Source: Streptomyces durocortorensis (GTDB lineage Bacteria > Actinomycetota > Actinomycetes > Streptomycetales > Streptomycetaceae). Taken from it: 64,000 bases of DNA. Shown piece by piece: positions 61,897 to 64,000 of this stretch (positions are counted from its first letter, which is position 1; each line of letters opens with the position of its first letter). Position numbers and translations under genes: made by a program. Under the pieces are notes generated by a model. It did no database searches. It saw only the letters and a list, made by a program, of their open reading frames with translations, and had not been told where the DNA came from. The DNA lies in contig NZ_CP134500.1 in NCBI RefSeq assembly GCF_031760065.1, positions 2,170,001 to 2,234,000 on the forward strand. The letters run 5' to 3'.

Positions 61897-62721
61897 ATGA
61901 AGTCGAACGACAGGCCGCGCACGGCACGGCAGAAATACGGCGAGGAACTGAAGCTGCGCCGCCTGGCCGCCGGGATGACACAGGAGGCACTGGCCATACA
62001 GGTCGTCTGCTCGCCGACGCTCATCAGCCACTACGAGGCGGGGCGGCGGTTGCCCAGTCCGGACGACGCCCGGCGGATCGACCGGGCGCTGGGGACGGAC
62101 GGGTTCTTCGAGCGGTGGCTGGAGGATCTGGAGACGAAGTACACCGACCACTTCGCGGCCGTGGCGGAGCTGGAGCTGCAGGCGGTGCTCATCCAGCAGT
62201 TCGCACTGACGCTCGTACCCGGCCTGTTGCAGACGAACGACTACGCACGGGCCCTGTTCCAGGCGTACCGGCCCAACCACCGCCGGGAGGAGATTGACCA
62301 GGACGTTGTCATTCGAACAGAACGCGCCCGTCTCCTCGACGGCCCGATGAATCCGGTGGTGTGGACCCTGCTGGACGAGGCGGTGCTGCGGCGGCGGGTC
62401 GGTGGCCCGCAGGTGATGGCCAGGCAGCTGCGGAAGATCGCGGATATGGCCGAGGCGGGACGACTGCGGCTGCACGTGCTGCCGTTCGAGGCGGGAGCCC
62501 ACTCCCTCCAGCAGAGCCTGCTGACGCTGATGAGCTTCGCGGACTCGGCGCCGGTGGCGTACGTCGAGGGCTTTCAGACGGGAAACTTGATGGACAATCC
62601 GCGCTTGGTGGCGTCCAGCCGTACGGCCTACGATCTCGCTCTGGGCGATGCGTTGTCGCACCAGGAATCGGTGGCCCGTGTACGGGCCGCAGCGGAGGAG
62701 CACGAACATGGTCAGCAGTAG
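61897..62721 (+). CDS. XRE-family regulator with DUF5753 domain (WhiJ/Scr1-like)
   Basis: 274 residues. N-terminal HTH: YGEELKLRRLAAGMTQEALAIQ, then SPTLISHYEAGRRLPSPDDARRID. The DUF5753 domain follows, with LVPGLLQTNDYARALFQAYRP, RTERARLLDG, WTLLDEAVLRRRVGG, MARQLRKIADMAEAGRLRLHVLPFEAG and VAYVEGFQTG. Such proteins with a DUF397 partner control development and antibiotic production in Streptomyces (WhiJ, Scr1 types). ATG 61897, GAGGAG upstream. Overlaps the DUF397 gene by 14 bases. Confidence 0.92.
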   Translation: MKSNDRPRTARQKYGEELKLRRLAAGMTQEALAIQVVCSPTLISHYEAGRRLPSPDDARRIDRALGTDGFFERWLEDLETKYTDHFAAVAELELQAVLIQQFALTLVPGLLQTNDYARALFQAYRPNHRREEIDQDVVIRTERARLLDGPMNPVVWTLLDEAVLRRRVGGPQVMARQLRKIADMAEAGRLRLHVLPFEAGAHSLQQSLLTLMSFADSAPVAYVEGFQTGNLMDNPRLVASSRTAYDLALGDALSHQESVARVRAAAEEHEHGQQ

Positions 62722-62932
62722 GCGGAGCGCCCCGGACGCGTCCACGCTCACGGGCTGGTTCAAGTCCAGCTACAGCGGCGGGGACCAGGGCGAATGCCTT
62801 GAGGTCGCGTACGGCCACGCCACCGTCCCCGTACGCGACAGCAAGGCCCCCGCAGGCCCTGCGCTGGCCTTCTCCGCCCAGGGCTGGTCGGCCTTCGTCA
62901 CCGCCGTCAAGCACGGCAGCCTCTCCGCCTGA
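62708..62932 (+). CDS. DUF397 small protein
   Basis: 74 residues, the DUF397 fold: GWFKSSYSGGDQGECLEVAYGHATVPVRDSK, then LAFSAQGWSAFVTAVK. It is the usual partner of DUF5753-type XRE regulators and may act as their antagonist or toxin/antitoxin-like mate. ATG 62708 lies within the 3' end of the regulator gene, so translation is coupled. A strong stem-loop follows. Confidence 0.9.
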   Translation: MVSSRRSAPDASTLTGWFKSSYSGGDQGECLEVAYGHATVPVRDSKAPAGPALAFSAQGWSAFVTAVKHGSLSA

Positions 62933-62949
62933 CCCACGGCCTCCGACCA

Positions 62950-62985
62950 GCGGCCCCGTCACGGCCCCCGATCTGACGGGGCCGC
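62950..62985. terminator. Terminator after the XRE-DUF397 operon
   Basis: GCGGCCCCGTCA / TGACGGGGCCGC form a perfect 12-bp stem with a 12-nt loop, 18 bp past the DUF397 stop. Confidence 0.78.
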
Positions 62986-62996
62986 CGTCATGGTCC

Positions 62997-63111
62997 GTTC
63001 TCCTCTGCGGCAGCACCCTGGTGATGACGGTCCTCGGCCCCCGCCGCGAGCTGGGCACGCTGCGGCCGGTCGGCTCCACCCGGCAGGCGGCCACTTCGCG
63101 CGAGGCGGTTC
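62997..63111 (+). pseudogene. FtsX-like permease remnant
   Basis: In one frame the DNA reads LVMTVLGPRRELGTLRPVGSTRQ followed by SREAV. This resembles the ExRExAxLRxxGATRRQV coupling motif before the last helices of FtsX-type permeases. No start, no membrane helices on either side. Probable relic of a lost ABC gene. Confidence 0.35.
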
Positions 63112-63154
63112 TCCCGTGCCCGCCGACGGGCATCCAGGCGAGGTCGCCTCGCGC

Positions 63155-63802
63155 TCAGCCGATGCTCGCCGCGACCTCGCTGCGAAGCTGCGGCAGTTGG
63201 TCGTGCAGCACACCCGGGCAGAGGGTGTCGCCGAAGTCCTGGTGGCCGTAGATGCGGGTCGGTGCGATGGCGTACTGCTCGCAGACGTACGCGCAGAGCA
63301 CCACCAGGACCTCCCACTGAGCCTGCGGCGGCTGTGCGCCGTCGTGGTACGCGCCCTCGTTGGCGATGCCGATGGCTTCCTCGTTCCGGCCGGAGGTGTG
63401 CGCGCCCTGGACGAAGTCGCTGCCGCTGCGCAGCGTGCCGAGGCTGCGGTGGCGGCCCTCGGTGATCCAGCCGCCCCGGCTGACGAGGAAGTGGTAGCCG
63501 GTGTCGGTCCACCCGTTCTCGTCCATGTGCAGGTCCTGGACCCAGTGGGCGTGGCGGTGGGCCTGGGCGCGGGAGCCGTCGGAGGTGTTGGCGCTGACCG
63601 TGTGGTGCACGATGATCATGGTGGGCCGCTTTCCCACCAGGCTCAACGGGCCTTGGGGAGGACGGGCATTCCACTGGGACGTGCTGTCGATGTCCGGTTC
63701 GACGGTGCCGAGGGCGTGGGCCGTACCCGGTAAGGCGACGGCGGCCAGGCCGCCCGCACCGGCGAGCAGGACGTGACGACGGGACGGCTGCGGAAGGTTC
63801 AC
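63155..63802 (-). CDS. Tat-exported peptidoglycan recognition protein / amidase
   Basis: 215 residues from GTG 63802, with AGGAG upstream. The N-terminus is a twin-arginine signal (SRRHVLLAGAGGLAAVALPGTAHA). The PGRP/Ami_2 domain has IIVHHTVSAN, TGYHFLVSRGGWITEGR, AIGIANEGAYHDGA and YGHQDFGDTLCPG, with His, His and Cys placed as zinc ligands. It should cleave the muramoyl-alanine amide outside the cell. Second amidase in the window, but exported, unlike the one at 29.2 kb. Confidence 0.9.
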   Translation of the reverse strand: MNLPQPSRRHVLLAGAGGLAAVALPGTAHALGTVEPDIDSTSQWNARPPQGPLSLVGKRPTMIIVHHTVSANTSDGSRAQAHRHAHWVQDLHMDENGWTDTGYHFLVSRGGWITEGRHRSLGTLRSGSDFVQGAHTSGRNEEAIGIANEGAYHDGAQPPQAQWEVLVVLCAYVCEQYAIAPTRIYGHQDFGDTLCPGVLHDQLPQLRSEVAASIG

Positions 63803-63944
63803 GGCGGGCTCCTGGTGTGTGGTCGTTCCGGCCCGGCGGGCGGACAGCGGGCCGGTGAGGGCGGCCAGGGGTGGCGGTGGGTACGGCGGCCGGGTGCGCC
63901 ACGGACGGGACGGGCCCACCCGGCCGCCGCGAAGGGCGGGGCTG

Positions 63945-64000
63945 CTACGCCGTGTTGCCGGCGAGGGCCTGGAGCCGGGCGAAGCTCCCGTTGAACTTGT
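63945..64000 (-). CDS. C-terminal end of an unidentified gene
   Basis: The last 18 codons (KFNGSFARLQALAGNTA, then TAG at 63947-63945) of a gene that starts beyond the window. Too short to identify. Confidence 0.5.
   Translation of the reverse strand, partial: KFNGSFARLQALAGNTA

Noticed and set aside
61326..62024. Longer 232-codon version of the small conserved protein
   Set aside because: The extra N-terminal part crosses the XRE promoter and the start of the XRE gene. The family begins at the MRVTGGSGAS position with its own ribosome site.

Overview
The window is a stretch of high-GC actinobacterial chromosome, almost certainly Streptomyces. Third codon positions are nearly all G or C, GTG and TTG starts are common, and many genes overlap by ATGA. 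The content also fits: a dynamin-like pair, an SsbB-like protein, an XRE plus DUF397 pair, a UreAB-fusion urease, and a citrate synthase beside a copper cassette.

Layout. 1-11,866: a PCMT-family methyltransferase (partial) diverges from a group II truncated haemoglobin, followed by a three-gene FtsX/LolD-type ABC system. Convergent to it is an operon of EttA, a hot-dog thioesterase and a conserved protein, with an 18-bp minisatellite at the junction. 11,994-17,878: a thioester-domain surface protein with an LAXTG sorting signal, an SsbB-like protein and two coupled dynamin-like GTPases. 18,185-22,393: tRNA-Arg(TCT), then a lower-GC block with a PaeR7I/XhoI-like restriction-modification pair, an HTH protein and a small membrane protein. 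The block ends at an imperfect copy of the tRNA 3' end, so I read it as a small defence island. 22,480-28,730: a NERD-helicase, an ABC-2 exporter and a LuxR-type two-component system. 29,196-30,829: an endolysin-like amidase, a GNAT remnant and a DUF1772 protein.

31,336-36,321: urease operon (ureAB fusion, ureC, ureF, ureG, ureD) ending in a strong bidirectional terminator. 36,615-43,229: a VWA lipoprotein, an ABC permease coupled to an unusual alpha/beta-hydrolase-transmembrane-ABC ATPase fusion, a GNAT protein and a DUF4291 protein. 43,359-50,911: a myo-inositol catabolism cluster (iolC, aldolase-like, iolB, iolD, mmsA) with a divergent iolE-like gene and a shared promoter/operator region. 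51,120-55,376: a small MerR-like protein, a methyltransferase, and a CsoR-type operator ahead of copZ and copA. 55,971-59,709: citrate synthase and RecD2. 59,763-60,773: MarR and MFS genes wrecked by deletion. 60,847-64,000: a DUF6584 protein, a WhiJ/Scr1-like XRE-DUF397 locus, an FtsX remnant, a Tat-exported amidase and the end of one more gene.

Most of the window is core chromosome (translation factor, cell division, DNA repair, TCA cycle) with catabolic and export operons between. The clearest accessory parts are the tRNA-linked restriction-modification block and the decayed genes near 30.2, 60.2 and 63.0 kb. The most unusual single gene is the hydrolase-ABC fusion. Short tandem repeats recur at gene ends throughout.
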